Source: Candidatus Absconditabacterales bacterium
GTDB lineage: Bacteria; Patescibacteriota; Gracilibacteria; Absconditabacterales; Absconditicoccaceae
Direction of reading: 5' to 3'
Assembly (NCBI GenBank): GCA_025057375.1
Contig: JANWWO010000005.1
Coordinates: 24,949-88,948, forward strand
DNA: 64,000 nt
Shown: piece by piece, positions 21,885 through 33,542 of the stretch
How positions within the stretch are numbered: position 1 is the first letter of the stretch
How the letters are laid out: every line of letters begins with the position of its first letter
Program-made: the position numbers and the translations under genes
The notes under the pieces: model-generated
What the model was told of the DNA's origin: nothing
The model's input: only the letters and a program-made list of their open reading frames with translations
The model's database searches: none

Positions 21885-22853
21885 ATGAAACAGCTGCTTA
21901 GAGAGAGTGTCAGTTTTTTGTTCAATTATCCTGTGTTGGTAAGACTGACCTTTTTTTTGGGCTGAATTATGAGTCTGTATAGTATTTTTTCTGTTCTTAT
22001 CAAGATCAATAATGTTGCCCATTTCAAATATGAACTGACAGAAGGAACATTTGTGTACGTGAATATGGTCATTGATTTTTTTCTTTCTCAAGGGTTAGCA
22101 AGTGTTCTATTTATCATCCTGATAATTGCGTTTGTATGATATGTGATTTTGTATCCACTCAGTGTTGGTTTTGGTATCTTATACTTAGATACAGGAAAAC
22201 TGACAATGAGTAAATGATTTGATACCTACTTCCCTGTGGTGGTTATGTCTTCGGTGCTTTCGTTTTTGACATTTTGATCATGGCATATTCAATTGGTGCT
22301 TTGGTTGTATATTATGGATGTATTGTTTGATCCATTTGTCTTAGTGATTGTAGGAATTGTCTTTGTTGTTGTTGTTTTTTCTAGTATTTTCTTACCTTTT
22401 TCGCTCTATTTTTTGTTATTGGAACATGATGGATGATGATTGGAAAACGAAGCATGGAACGCGATGCAAAAAAGTGCTCGTTTGGTTCTTGATAATTTTG
22501 GGACGACGATTGCCTATTCTCTCTTCCAGATGGTTTTGCAGATGAGATATGTGCTCAATATTCTCTTGGTTGTGTGATTGCCCATATCACTTGTGTATTT
22601 GTCTGTCGAATATCAGCTTGTATCGTTTGAATTTGCGATGTGGTTTGCTGTGTGACTTGCGTCAGTGATTTTACTCTTTGTGATGTATGTTGATGCTGTA
22701 TTAGATGCCCTGTTTATGACGTATCGATACAAATTATTCATCATATTTACTTGACGTCTTCCTGCACGAGATGTTATTCCATGGCAATTAACCAAACAAA
22801 TGAGAAACCAAGAGGTACAAACTGTCGAATCGGATACTTCCCCATCAGATTAG
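21885..22853 (+). CDS. Multi-span membrane protein of unknown function
   Basis: 322 residues, ATG to TAG, with about ten UGA-Gly codons. Around six transmembrane helices are visible, in pairs separated by short polar loops. It has a cytoplasmic-looking segment (EHDGGGLENEAWNAMQKSARLVL) in the middle and a polar C-terminal tail (QEVQTVESDTSPSD). The amphipathic middle segment resembles the loop of DUF975/YesL-like or glycerophosphoryl-phosphodiesterase-associated membrane domains, but I cannot assign a family. Its last 66 bases overlap a convergent gene. Confidence 0.72.
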
Positions 22854-23393
22854 GTCGACCCCCCCCAATCTCATGAGCCAGGCTCATCCTAATCGTAACA
22901 ACAAACGAATGATATGACTTTGTGCTCGATAGTTTCGTAATCGCTGACACCATTTTTTTTTACGTCGAACAATCAGTCCTAATCCTATACTTGATCAGGG
23001 ATACCAAGGCGCCCATACGCAGATACTGGTTAGTAGGGCCCATATTCACCAAGATGATACAAGCATCCCAATTCGTGTGTCACGAATAGCTACGCCTCAT
23101 TCCCATATCCGTACTAATCATCCCAAAAAATGCATACAGAGGATGAGGAAGAGAGAAAAGAGGATACATATGCTACTATACCATATCATCGAACTAATAC
23201 GATCTCTGAGCGTATGGAGTCAGCCTAGGAGGGGAAGTCGGAGAGGGAGTGGGAGAGAAAAAAAGAGGACTGATATGAGTCATGTCAATCGCCAAGTTCG
23301 CATTGAGGAGAGAGGAGTGAGACGAATTCCTATATATTTCAATGCAGTATAGCTTCCTCCTGTCACAACCAGCCAACTGATCAGATCGATCAT
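22788..23393 (-). CDS. Membrane protein, overlaps a convergent gene
   Basis: 201 residues, ATG to TAA, with about ten UGA-Gly codons and no UAA/UAG for 600 bases. Four hydrophobic segments are present: residues ~3-20, ~40-58 (LISVLFFSLPLPL), ~75-95 (SICILFSLFLILCM) and ~118-140. A basic segment (RRKKKWCQRLRNYR) follows. The composition is that of a genuine small membrane protein. The last 66 bases are antisense to the end of 21885-22853, an unusually long convergent overlap, so an earlier true end by sequencing error is possible. The family is not recognised. Confidence 0.55.
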
Positions 23394-23470
23394 TATACAA
23401 TAAGTGATAAACTAGTTGTTAGCTTAAGGAATTTTTTTTGTACTGCAAGAGGAAGTAGGAGAGTTTGTAT

Positions 23471-24565
23471 TTAGTTTGCGTAGGCAATACGTGTATTAAA
23501 CCACTCTTCAAGAATGTCTCGTCTGATTTTTTCGAGAACATCGCGTGTCTGATTGGTCATGGTGCCCAATCTTGGATGAGCTGGATGATGAATTTGATGA
23601 GCAAGCTGGAATTGACGAAGGGCACGTGCTAGGTGGTCGGTCATTGTTTGTGTTTTGGGACCTGTATCATATCCGAGGAGTGTCAAACGATGGTGGAGGA
23701 GTTGAATATCAGTGAGTGGTTGAGGATGTTCAAGTGATGAGAGGATGGCAGAAACTGTCGTGAAGGTGTGATAATCAGAGGGGAAGAGATTATGAGCTTT
23801 CATCAAAGAGGCAAGTTTGTTTCTTGTTTGTGGTCCATAAATTCAGCAGTGTTTGTGATCTTTGGTGATGAGACGATGTGTGACTTGGAAAGAACAGACG
23901 ACTGCTGTAAGATTAGCATCAAATTTTGTAGATGTTTGATTATTTGTGGGATATCAGAGGCGAGCAAGTTGGGTGCGCAATTCTTTTACCCATAGACTAT
24001 CCATTCCTTCATACAATGTGATCAAAAATAATGTCCTGAGGACAAAATGTTTAGGAACGCGGAGGTTGTCAATCGAAAAGCCTCGTGATGTTTTATTTCC
24101 ATCTCACAATGTTTTTTGTGTTCATGGAGGGCATTGTCGTCACTGGATTCTTTGGACACCAAAGGAAAGTGCTTTGATCAATCATACATCACCATGTCCA
24201 AACCATAGATCTAGTCTGTCTGCATCCCATCAACGATTTCCTGAGGAGACAATTGCTCACCCTCTATCTTGAACTGATCACCATCACCATCCTGGGAGAT
24301 AGATTTCTGTTCCAAAGCGATATGTCTGGGGAGCTGCAATCATGCCATCAAAAACAGGTTGCCCTGATGCTCCATGCGTTCCTTGGCCATTAAGGATTTT
24401 GTCTTTTTCGAGTGATCCTTTGACATACAGTTTTTGTCAGGGAAGGGGTGAATAGTAGGCAGTGACAATAAATGGTTTGTTGATACAACCTTGTGCTTCC
24501 AGTGATGCTGATGCATGGACTGATGCTCCAAAAAAACTTATGAGTATGATAAAAAAAACAACCAT
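23471..24565 (-). CDS. Secreted 3D-domain protein with peptidoglycan-binding-like repeats
   Basis: 364 residues, ATG to TAA. A signal peptide (residues ~1-20, ending VHASA) is followed by VTAYYSPLPGQ and the 3D domain core VQDRGGAI...WDADRLDLWFG with its three Asp residues. This is the double-psi barrel fold shared with MltA-type lytic transglycosylases and Rpf/YuiC-like cell-wall enzymes. Two C-terminal helical repeats (about 210-270 and 285-345) resemble PG_binding_1 domains (LARLGYPTNNQ and LTLLGYDTGPK). Many of the Gly in the catalytic part are UGA. It likely remodels peptidoglycan outside the cell. A stop codon immediately upstream fixes the start. Confidence 0.85.
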
Positions 24566-24674
24566 TTATGCGGATGAAAGATAAAACAGACCGATTTGTC
24601 TTGCATTTTGTTCCTTTCTGAGTATAGTGATCATTGGTGTATAATCCATTTTTTTTTGTATTTCTTCCCACATA

Positions 24675-24851
24675 ATGCTTGACAAAAAATTATTGGAATG
24701 GATAATCAATATTATTCTGGGTCTAAATACCGATGATCTTGGACCTTCTCAGCCCGAAAAAAAACCTCCTGCATTGTGATTTTGGGCGAGAGGTATGGCT
24801 GAGTTGCGTCGTTTTTTTGGGTGAAAAAAAGATAGTGACCCAATGACGTAG
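24675..24851 (+). CDS. Small basic protein upstream of rnpB
   Basis: 58 residues, ATG to TAG. An amphipathic N-terminal helix (LDKKLLEWIINIILGL) is followed by a Pro/Lys-rich region and MAELRRFFGGKKDSDPMT; two Gly are UGA. The family is not recognised. It lies 57 bases before the RNase P RNA on the same strand. Confidence 0.45.
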
Positions 24852-24908
24852 AGATGTTTTGTATGGTTTTGCTCTTGTATTTTGTGGGAGAATATGTATC
24901 GTAAGTAT

Positions 24909-25253
24909 ACTCCTCATGGAGGAGCTATCGCTCATAGTACTTAACCTATGGGAGGAAAGTCCTCACACCACAAACAGCATACCATCTCACGGATGGTGGA
25001 ACTCTCTTCATAGAGCAAATGAAAGTGCCACAGAGACGATACACAGAAAAACAGAGGTTTTTCTCAAAGGTGAAAAGGCGAAGGTGTGCGATTGTGTGCT
25101 TCTTCGTACGTCATGGTTCTGATGGAGCCATGCGGGGTAAACCATATGCGGTGCAAGCAAGCCGATAACCAAGCGGATTGTGCAACAATCAGGCAAGCCT
25201 GGTGTAGATAAATGATAGCCTAAACAGAATGAGGCTTACCCTCTATGGGGAGT
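24909..25253 (+). ncRNA. rnpB: RNase P RNA, bacterial type
   Basis: About 345 bases. Conserved landmarks are present: GGAGGAAAGTCC near 24950 (the GAGGAAAGUCC core), GGTAAACC near 25137, and ACAGAATGAGGCTTACCCTC near 25224 (the ACAGAA...GGCUUA core at the 3' side). The two ends pair as helix P1 (24909-24921 with 25241-25253), immediately followed by a run of seven T that can end transcription. It is the catalytic RNA that trims the 5' leader of tRNA precursors. End positions are inferred from P1 and are good to a few bases. Confidence 0.92.
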
Positions 25254-25321
25254 TTTTTTATTTGAATTTTTTTTGCCATAATGCATCATATATGCTTTAG
25301 ATTAGACATCAATGGCATCAG

Positions 25322-25561
25322 TTGGAGCAGCAGATTCATGCTGACCATGCAACACTAGTGTATGTATCGGTCGTGCTTGAAAGATGCATCAATTGATCAG
25401 TCAGAGAAAGCATGCTTACTTCATCTAAAAAACGATATGTTTTGACTTGGAGAATGTGATCTTTGATACGCGCTCTAATGATGTCATGTGGATTTCCTCA
25501 TGCTTGCGTTATAAGGTGAGAACTTGTATGCAAAGAGATGATGAAGACAAAATATCGGTAG
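25322..25561 (+). CDS. Possible small protein downstream of rnpB
   Basis: An open frame of 79 residues from TTG to TAG with three UGA-Gly codons. The peptide has mixed hydrophobic and charged segments (HADHATLVYVSVVLERC, KKRYVLTWRMGSLIRALMMSCG). It does not match RnpA or another family I know. The start is uncertain because no ATG lies upstream after the preceding stop. It may be noise, although no other gene explains this stretch. Confidence 0.3.
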
Positions 25562-25602
25562 TTTGGTGGTCATATTCGTCGTAATATGGAATATGCAATA
25601 AA

Positions 25603-25633
25603 AAAAAATATCACTGACAGAAAGATCAGTGAT
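25603..25633 (-). terminator. Rho-independent terminator
   Basis: Perfect 8-bp stem ATCACTGA (25610-25617)/TCAGTGAT (25626-25633), followed on the minus strand by a long T tract. It lies just past the stop of the small membrane protein at 25639. Confidence 0.85.
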
Positions 25634-25638
25634 GATGA

Positions 25639-26019
25639 TTATTTTGCTTGGTTTGATGAGTTTTTGTGGGAAATAATATCTTGGTTATCAAAATCCCATC
25701 CATTTCTCATCCATTTTTTGATATATCAAAGGATGAGAAGTAGTCCTACGATGATAAAGCTCAGCCCATAAATAAAGGGCAGAAGAATATACATCCCATA
25801 TGTAAGAACAGGCACTCATACCAAGATATCTCGATTTTTGAGACATCGTTTGATGACTTTGTGTGATGTTTTTGTGATGGCTTTAGTTTTTCAGGCGGCA
25901 GTGTGTGAGATTTTTTTCCATTTATCTTCAAAGGGTTTGGTATGAGATTCTATTTTTTTGGTAAGCTCAGATGCTTTTGCATGGAGTTCATCAGAGAGAG
26001 AATGATCGTGTGCTGACAT
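25639..26019 (-). CDS. Small membrane protein with N-terminal helical region
   Basis: 126 residues, ATG to TAA. A charged helical region (about residues 1-65, LHAKASELTKKIESHTKPFEDKWKK) is followed by two adjacent hydrophobic helices (ILVGVPVLTYGMYILLPFIYG and SFIIVGLLLILGYI) and a polar tail. Gly at ~43, ~69 and ~102 are UGA. It could be a holin-like or anchor protein, but nothing specific is recognisable. A strong terminator follows. Confidence 0.7.
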
Positions 26020-26255
26020 TGGTGAGAAGACAAAATAAAAAAAACAATTTTTGTGTTCAAAGAAAACGTAGAAATTATAGTGTTTTCTCTTGCGATTGCA
26101 AGGGGAAATGTGCAAAAAATACGCAAAACATCAAGATGATATTGAGAAGTGGTGAGAACCTTATAACAACATGATAGTTCGGTTGTTTGTTTGATATATT
26201 GAGTTCGTTTTTAACACTTTTATTAGGTTGTAAAATGTATCCTTCTCGGTAATCT

Positions 26256-26659
26256 CTATGGTGTTTCTGGCCGTTTTCCCAATTTATTAAGTTGCTCTAT
26301 CACGACGCTTTCTGTGTTGTTGCTATGAAAAAAGTTGTCATAAATTGTGGGTATAAGAAGATCACTCTTGTAATTGATTACTGTTATACTATCTGTTGGA
26401 GTACATATTTTTGTCAACGACTCATTGTTGTTGATCACAACTGTTAGAATATTACATCCTGTGGATTGGTTTCGAGAATACTCTTTGCTCCAACATCGTT
26501 TATCCACTTGAAGCTACAAAAAATACAGTTAACTGTTTCGACTGATTCATTGATAAGATGAATTTTGGCAACCTTGTCTTTTTTTGACATTTTGTCTTGT
26601 GATAGGTTGTGTGTTGTTGTCTTGTGTTCATAAGAAATTAATGTTGTGATTATTATCAT
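26256..26659 (-). pseudogene. Possible frameshifted gene, unknown
   Basis: Two overlapping frames on the minus strand, one of 71 codons from ATG 26659 to TAA 26444-26446 and one of 83 codons from GTG 26507 to TAG 26256-26258. Joining them near the TAATATTCTAACAG stretch (about 26440-26450) would give a ~140-residue protein in which NPQDVI runs into LTVVINNNESL, a natural-looking strand. There is no UGA codon in either piece, and the region is more AT-rich than its neighbours. It could be one gene with a single frameshift, two tiny genes, or noise. Confidence 0.35.
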
Positions 26660-26918
26660 AGCCTAAATGCATATCACAAACATGAATTTGTGTGAAATTG
26701 TTTTCATTTATTTTACAAAATGTACGTTGTACATCATTTTGAACAAAAATGTGATGCATTAATACAACCACGATTATTCTCTGATAAAATTTAGATGAAA
26801 ATCAAGACAACATTATACTTTTGTGTTTTTTTTGTTTCCTTCTTTATGGTTTGCTCTTGCAGTTGGTACAAAATTTGCTATAGTTTTTATAGTTTTTTTA
26901 TCTGTTTGCCCTATATTG

Positions 26919-28532
26919 ATGACAATCTCTGATGATATCGTTGCCAAACTTGATATTGTCGAGCTCGTCTCACGTTATGTATCTCTTAAAAAAGCAGGCA
27001 CCAACTATATTTGACTTTGTCCTTTTCACAACGAAAAGACACCCTCATTTAGTGTCTCTCCTCGTAAGCAAATTTTTAAGTGTTTTGGGTGTGGGGCAGG
27101 GGGGAATGCAATCAAATTTTACGCTGATATTGAGCGTCTGGATTATGGGGAAGCAGTGAGACATTTTGTCACTGTGCTTGGGTTGGAGACACAGCAGTCA
27201 TCGTTTCGTGGTTTGCTATCATCAGAACAGTATGTACACATGACGGAGCAACGTCATTCTCTTTCTGCTATGTATCAACAGGTTATTGAGTGGTCAATGA
27301 TCCAACTTCAGCGTCATCCTCATGCATACACGTATGCTACCCAGACGAGACAGTTGTCAGATCAGATTCTTCTCTCTTTCCAATTGGGCTATAGTCCTCG
27401 TGATCCACAGATATTTCTTTCGTTTGTGAAAGAAAAAGGACGGTCTCATGACGATTTGGTAGTTGCTGGTTTACTCAAACCTGAGTCATGACAGGTGATG
27501 TTTCGTGACAGACTGATGATTCCTATCTTTGATGCAATGGGCAAACCGATTGGCTTTGGGGCGAGAGTGATCAATCCTGATGATCAACCTAAGTATCTCA
27601 ATACACCAGAATCTCCTCTCTATCACAAATCAAGTGTTCTTTTCAACTATCATCGCGCCAAGAAGACAAAGTATGGTATTATCGTTGTCGAGGGATATAT
27701 GGATGTGATTGCGATTGCGAGGATGTGATATGATAATGCAGTGGCAACGTGTGGGACAGCGTTGACTGCTGACCATGCGCGCTTATTGACCAAGCTTTCC
27801 GTGCCAATTTTTTTTCTGTTTGATAATGATAATGCTTGATATCAGGCCTTTGTGAGAGCTTTGGAGGTGGTTTTAGCTGTAGATTGTTATCCAAAACGCC
27901 TTACTTTGCCTGATGGCTATAAGGATGTTGATGATTTTGTCAATGCGAGGCCAGATGCAAGACAGGAGTGGGATGTACTGTGTGCGCAGGCTCCTGATGC
28001 ATTGACATGGTTTATTGGGACGTATGATAGTTCGTGGGATCCCCAAAAAAAACAAGACCGGAAACAGCAGTTTTTTTCGTTGCTTGCAGTTATTCCTTCA
28101 ATGTCCATGATGCACGAGTATTTGACTCTCTTTGCGATGCGTCAAGGGATGTCCGTATCATTGATTCAGGCAGATTTTCTTGCTTTTGGGAAAAAAAAGA
28201 AACGGAGCTGACAGCAGTCACGTGATGTTCTTGTTCATCAGGATATTCCAGCAATATTGGTCAGTGCCAGTTTTTTTGCGCAAGGACGAAATGAACAATT
28301 GGCAGCAATACTTCGTCACTGTACTGATGTCCTGATGCTTGATGTCGATGATACAAGGCGTGATCAACGAGAATTGTGGTGGGGTGTTCAAATTTCTGAT
28401 CCTCAGACACAGCAGTCGCGTTTTATATCCCATTATATTATGCTTTTTCAGCAATATTTGCGTACGTTGACCGACGCTTCAATTCGCAAAGCGGCAAGTG
28501 TTGCATTGATTCCGTTGTTGCAGTGGAAATAG
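26919..28532 (+). CDS. dnaG: DNA primase DnaG
   Basis: 537 residues, ATG to TAG. DnaG makes RNA primers for replication. The N-terminal zinc ribbon is CPFHNEKTPSFSVS...KCFGCGAGG (C-x2-H, C-x2-C), beginning one codon after a UGA Gly. The RNA polymerase core has MIPIFDAMGKPIGFGARVI and YLNTPESPLYHKS, then the TOPRIM motifs VVEGYMDVIA and FDNDNAG, the final Gly being UGA. The C-terminal helicase-interaction region (about 400-537) is divergent. It is not adjacent to rpoD as in many bacteria; it stands alone before a large surface protein. Confidence 0.95.
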
Positions 28533-28630
28533 TTTTCATGTAAGAAGTCAAGAAAAAAGAGTAACAATTAGAAGAAGATGTTGCAAAAGCATATAGGGCG
28601 ATTATACTTAAATAGAGTGTTTTTTATTTT

Positions 28631-31600
28631 ATGTGTAGTATGCCTTTGTTGTTTTTTGTGTATCTAGTATGTATCTTTTGGGGAATGATATCTTTTGCTC
28701 AGGATTTGTCATCGGTGCTTGATGATATTATGACGCCAGTGTTGAGCGGACAGGATGGTCAGCATGAGGACTTTGTAGAGACATGGATGAGTCAGGAAGG
28801 AATATGATCATGAACTGAGGTGTGATCATGAGACTTGGTTGATCCAGAGTCTATTGTCTTTCCTTCGCAGTATGCCTATACTGTTCGTGGTCCACAGACG
28901 ATTACGTTTACCTGATCAGAAGGTATAGTGACACTTGTTTTTGATACATTTTCCTGAGCATTGGGGATAAGCCTTGTCGAATCAAGACGTTTGGTGAATG
29001 GGATCCCGTATCAAGCCATCAGTGTTGAGACGACAGGGGATGCGATTTTTACCTATCGTCTTTTCCTGCCCAATAAACGATGAACGACTGCACGTGTTTT
29101 GTGGAGAAATGCAAGCAATCCAGTATGGACAGTGATGCCTTCCACCGTGCAAGGATCACGTATTATGGTTCAGGCAGATCATTTTACAACATTTGTTGTT
29201 ACGAGTCCCACAGCTCCTGTCCCGACTGGAACATGATGTATTCTGTTGGGTGCAGCGGCGGATGATTTGTGTTTTACCTCACTCCAAGCAGCAATCAATC
29301 AAGCAACAGGAGATGGTGCGGTGGTTCGTGTGTTTTGATGAACCTATGTATGAGATGTTGTGATCTCGTGAAGAAATAGTGCCTCGCTAGAAATTCGCTG
29401 AATGGAACCTGGTGTTCGTATACTGGGAAACATGACTGCAACAGATGATTTTATTACCATTCGTGATATTGAGCAGATTGCTGGTGATGTTATTTTGTCT
29501 GGTGCGTCAGCTACTGTTCGTTTGGTTGGTCGTGTAGATTGATCACTATGGTCGCAATGATTAAACCATCGTGTCGAAGATATTGGTGTGATTGATGGTA
29601 TTGTTCGTCTGGAAGGTGAAGGACATCAGTATCGTCGTCTTGGAACGGTGCGTGGTCATGAGACTGTTGTTTTTTCTGATGGTTTGAACATGTCGTGATC
29701 TGTTTTGGTACGTTCGCTCAATTCTATTCTTGATTGAATTATTTTGGATCCACTCACTTCCTGATCAGTTGCAATTTTTGCGTGATGAGCTCATAATTTG
29801 ACTGTCTCAAATATCCAGATCCCGTGAAGATACAATATCGGAATACGTAATCGAGAAAGTTCAGCATCAAGATGGGAAAACATCATGATTGACTGAGTTG
29901 ATGTGGGGTATGAACTTCGTAGTCAGCTTGCGGACGTGAATGGGCTGTCTCTTATTCAAACGACTATCCAGAATTCTGCTTTTGCTTTTATTCAAATTGA
30001 TCCTGTTTTTGAGCTCAATGGCGTCTTGATAGATCGTAGTATTATTCGCCAGAATCAGACATGATTTGTGTTTGGTTCTATAAATACTGTTCAGTTTCGT
30101 CGTAGTGAATTAATTGATCATCGTTTTGCTAGTATAGTCAATACCTCTATGAATGAGATTGATGCTGATTATGTTTATCGGGGAACGTCGTGAGGAAGAC
30201 TAGACTTTCCCGTCTCAAACGGAACGATAGGTTTGGTCAGAGCAGATATTTTTCCTGCACTGCGTGATAGTTCTCCCAATGGTGGAACCGTAGGATATGG
30301 CCCGGAAAATAATTGGGGTATTCCTAGCTTTGTCCAGACAGATGTGGATCGTTATTTCCGCTTTATCCAATGAGCAACGATCTATGATTATGTTAGACAT
30401 GATCGTCCTTTTGCATTTTCGTGACGTTTTCTAGAAGATCAAATGCCTAATGTCTGTACATTTTCCCTTGCATGAGTTCCCAGTATGGATATTCGTCCTG
30501 CTCAGGCAGACTGGTGTATTTTTACGGGCATATCCTTTGTTGCTAGACCCAATGGATGATTTGATCTTACATTCCGCGTGCGTGATAGTCATGGATGGGA
30601 AAGTAGCTTTAATCGTCGTTTGATCATGGATAGAACCCCTCCTCACATGGTCAATGATACACTGAGATTTTGGGATACTCGTCTCTCGACATGGAGAAAT
30701 AGTGTGTCGCATGCAGGATTGCAATGGACCAACGCTTATCCACAAGTCTGGCAACGTGATGCCAATTTTGCAAATCTTACGACGACATCGCCGTTGTTGC
30801 GTTGTCAGACCTGGCTTGAGATGCCGTGATGATTGGTCAGAGAGCAATGATGATTGACGTGACTGACGATTGGTCGTTGTGTTGTCTCGTATACAGGGCT
30901 CGTTGATGGGGAGTATCGCTTTTGGTCAACAGGAACTGATTGGGTAGGATGGGTTGGTGAGACATTTGACGTTCGTACGTTTTCTGTTGATACGCAAATG
31001 CCTATGATTACGTTGAGCTCTCTTGCTACAGGAACAGCAAGTCATCCGCTTTTTGCTCCTTCTGTGCGTGTCACTGTCAGTGATAATGTTCGTGTAGATT
31101 CTGTTCGTGGGCGTTGGGTTGCTCCGGGAACAAATTGTGCGGCATTGAGTGATACTGAGTATCAATTTTCTCTTATGTCCTGAACATTTGGGACAAGTTC
31201 TGGTGTAGTGACACTGACAGAACAGGCACGTGATGGACAATGGTTGTGTATTCAAGCAAGGGATTTGGTATGGAATGTTGCCTATGCTACTGTGGGTCCA
31301 TTTCGTATTGATCGTCTTACGCCTACATGAACGATTTCTTCGCAGTTGACAGCACGTAATTGTCCTTCATGTATTCTCCTTACAGGAACGATTGCTGATA
31401 ATTTTCCTGTTGGCTTGATTGATTGGGTTTCTGTGCGTCTTTATGGAAGTGGTGGTGATCGAATATTTTCATGAATTGTCTTGCCAAGCGGTGAATGGGA
31501 AGTTAGAGTTCCTGTTATGGTTCCTCAGGGGATCTATGCAGTCCGTGTGACTGCCTATGATAGAGCAGGGAACATATGAGTATGGCAATCACCTAATGGT

Positions 31601-33424
31601 TTGATTGTCGATCCTTCAGTGATTGTGTTATTGACTGCTCCCTCTGATGGCATGATGACAAGTGGTGCTGGGATATCTTTGGAAGCAATATGTGTATCTT
31701 CAGCTGCACAAGAAGCGTGAGTGTGATGTACACGTGCTGAATTTATTATAACTAATACACGTACCAATCAGCAAGAAACGCATCTTCTTACTTATCCTAC
31801 ACCATGAACTGATCGTTTTGTACTGATGTGGACGTGATCAGATGATCAATGGACTATTCGTGTTCGTGGGACTGATGCGGTGGGGAATGAAAGCCTATCA
31901 CCTCAGATGCACACATTTGTCATCGATACACAAGCTCCTGTGATTACTGCCAGTGGCTTGCTTACTGATCCTCGTCCAACTCAGCTAGTGACGTGGGATA
32001 TTCGTGATAGATTTGTTGATGATGTAGGTTTTTTTCTTGTTAGTGGGGCAATGACTCCTTGTCCATCATTTTTTACAGGATGGCTAGGACGTGGAGGGAG
32101 TGGTGATCAGATGACGTGATCGTTTGTATTTGATCAGGCTGCGAGTGATGCACACGTTGTTTGTCTCTATGCGCGTGATCGTGTCGGGAATATTCGTGTG
32201 ACACGTCTGTCGCAACCATTGGTGATCGATCGTGTCTGACCACGTCTTTCTTTAATTCCCGATACCAACGCTTTTTGCCGTCAGTGACATTTTCTTTTCT
32301 CTTTATATCTTGCTGACCAAACACCTCCGCTTGTGTATAGCCTAGATTTTGGTTCATGATGGACTACGTATTCATGAGTTGTCACTTGGACAGGACAGGC
32401 GTGATGAATAAGTATCCAAGCCAGGGACTTGTGGGGGAATATTTCCCAGCTTGATGAGGTGATCAAAGAACCAGATTGTCGTGTTCCTATCGTTCAGTGA
32501 TGATGAGGATGATGATGAGGAGGAACGATTGTTGTGTATCAGGATCGTTGATCTATCTGAGGCTGATGGGGATCAATTACATCATCCCAAAGAATCAGGG
32601 AAACAGTATCTGTGTATGATTGGCGTATGGCACAGTGTTTGCGTATCAACCCTTTATTCCAGCGTATTAGATTTGTTGATCTGCCTCAAGGGATGCAAGA
32701 TCCAGCATATGATCTTTTGTCATTGTGTACAGTTTGGTGAGTGGGGAATGATGGCACGATGACACGTGTCCGTTTTGGGTCTGAGGAGAGGATTTCGAGA
32801 GCAGAAGTGCTCAAAATTCTTGTAAATGTTGCTCGCCACCTTCGTCAAGAATCAGTATTGGTTGATGGGCCATCATCGCGTCCTTTTGACTATAATGATA
32901 CGCTCCAAAATGATTGGTATGGTGTTTACCTTGAACAAGCATTGGCGCGATGATGGATGCACAATTGGGTAAAAGAACATCCAAATGGCACATTTAGTCT
33001 TGAGCTGTACCGTATGGCGCGTGTCGATGATATTCGTCGTATGATGACTGATGTTGCAAGAACAGTTGGTGTTTTCCCGCCTGCTCATATCTTGGCATGA
33101 TTTCCTTCGACCTATGAAATGACAAGAGGTGAATTTGCATTTTATGTGATCAATGCCTTTTGACTTGAGGGAGACTATTTCCTTGGTTCTGATCAAAGTA
33201 ATAATCGTCGTCTGCTCGAATTGATTGCTCAAAAAGTAGATCCTTTGATCAATCCTCGTGATCAAGAACGTGTTTTGAGGGCAGTATATCGTTGGTTACA
33301 AACAATGGATCAACGTACTGTGCGTGCTTACAATCTCGATATCAGAAGTATGATCAAAGTTTTGGATACGGTGATGCTGGATATGTGATTTGATCGTCGT
33401 CAGGCTATGATGAGAATGAGATAA
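28631..33424 (+). CDS. Giant secreted beta-helix/Ig-like surface protein
   Basis: 1597 residues, ATG to TAA, with dozens of UGA-Gly codons. A signal peptide (about residues 1-24, ending ISFAQ) leads to several regions. At ~215-500 there is a right-handed beta-helix/pectin-lyase-like region with regular hydrophobic turns (ALQAAINQATGDGAVVRVFGGTY, then repeated short strands). At ~610-1280 a series of Ig-like or adhesin-type beta domains contains DxxGN turns such as RARDLVGNV- and GTDAVGNES-like motifs. A nine-Gly linker follows at 1290-1298, of which six codons are UGA, then an SLH-like helical region (~1324-1590, RISRAEVLKILVNVAR). It likely mediates attachment or carbohydrate binding on the cell surface. 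A terminator follows. Confidence 0.87.
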
Positions 33425-33452
33425 ATGATATAAAAGATTTTTGTCTTGAGTG

Positions 33453-33481
33453 GACGGGAGACTATGCTCTCGTCTTTTTTT
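33453..33481 (+). terminator. Rho-independent terminator after the giant surface gene
   Basis: Stem GACGGGAG (33453-33460)/CTCTCGTC (33467-33474) with one G-T pair and a six-base loop, followed by a T run to 33481. Confidence 0.8.
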
Positions 33482-33542
33482 CTTCTTGCAATTATAAGAA
33501 AAAATCATATACACAAACTATCCTTTAGTTCTCTCTTCGTGT

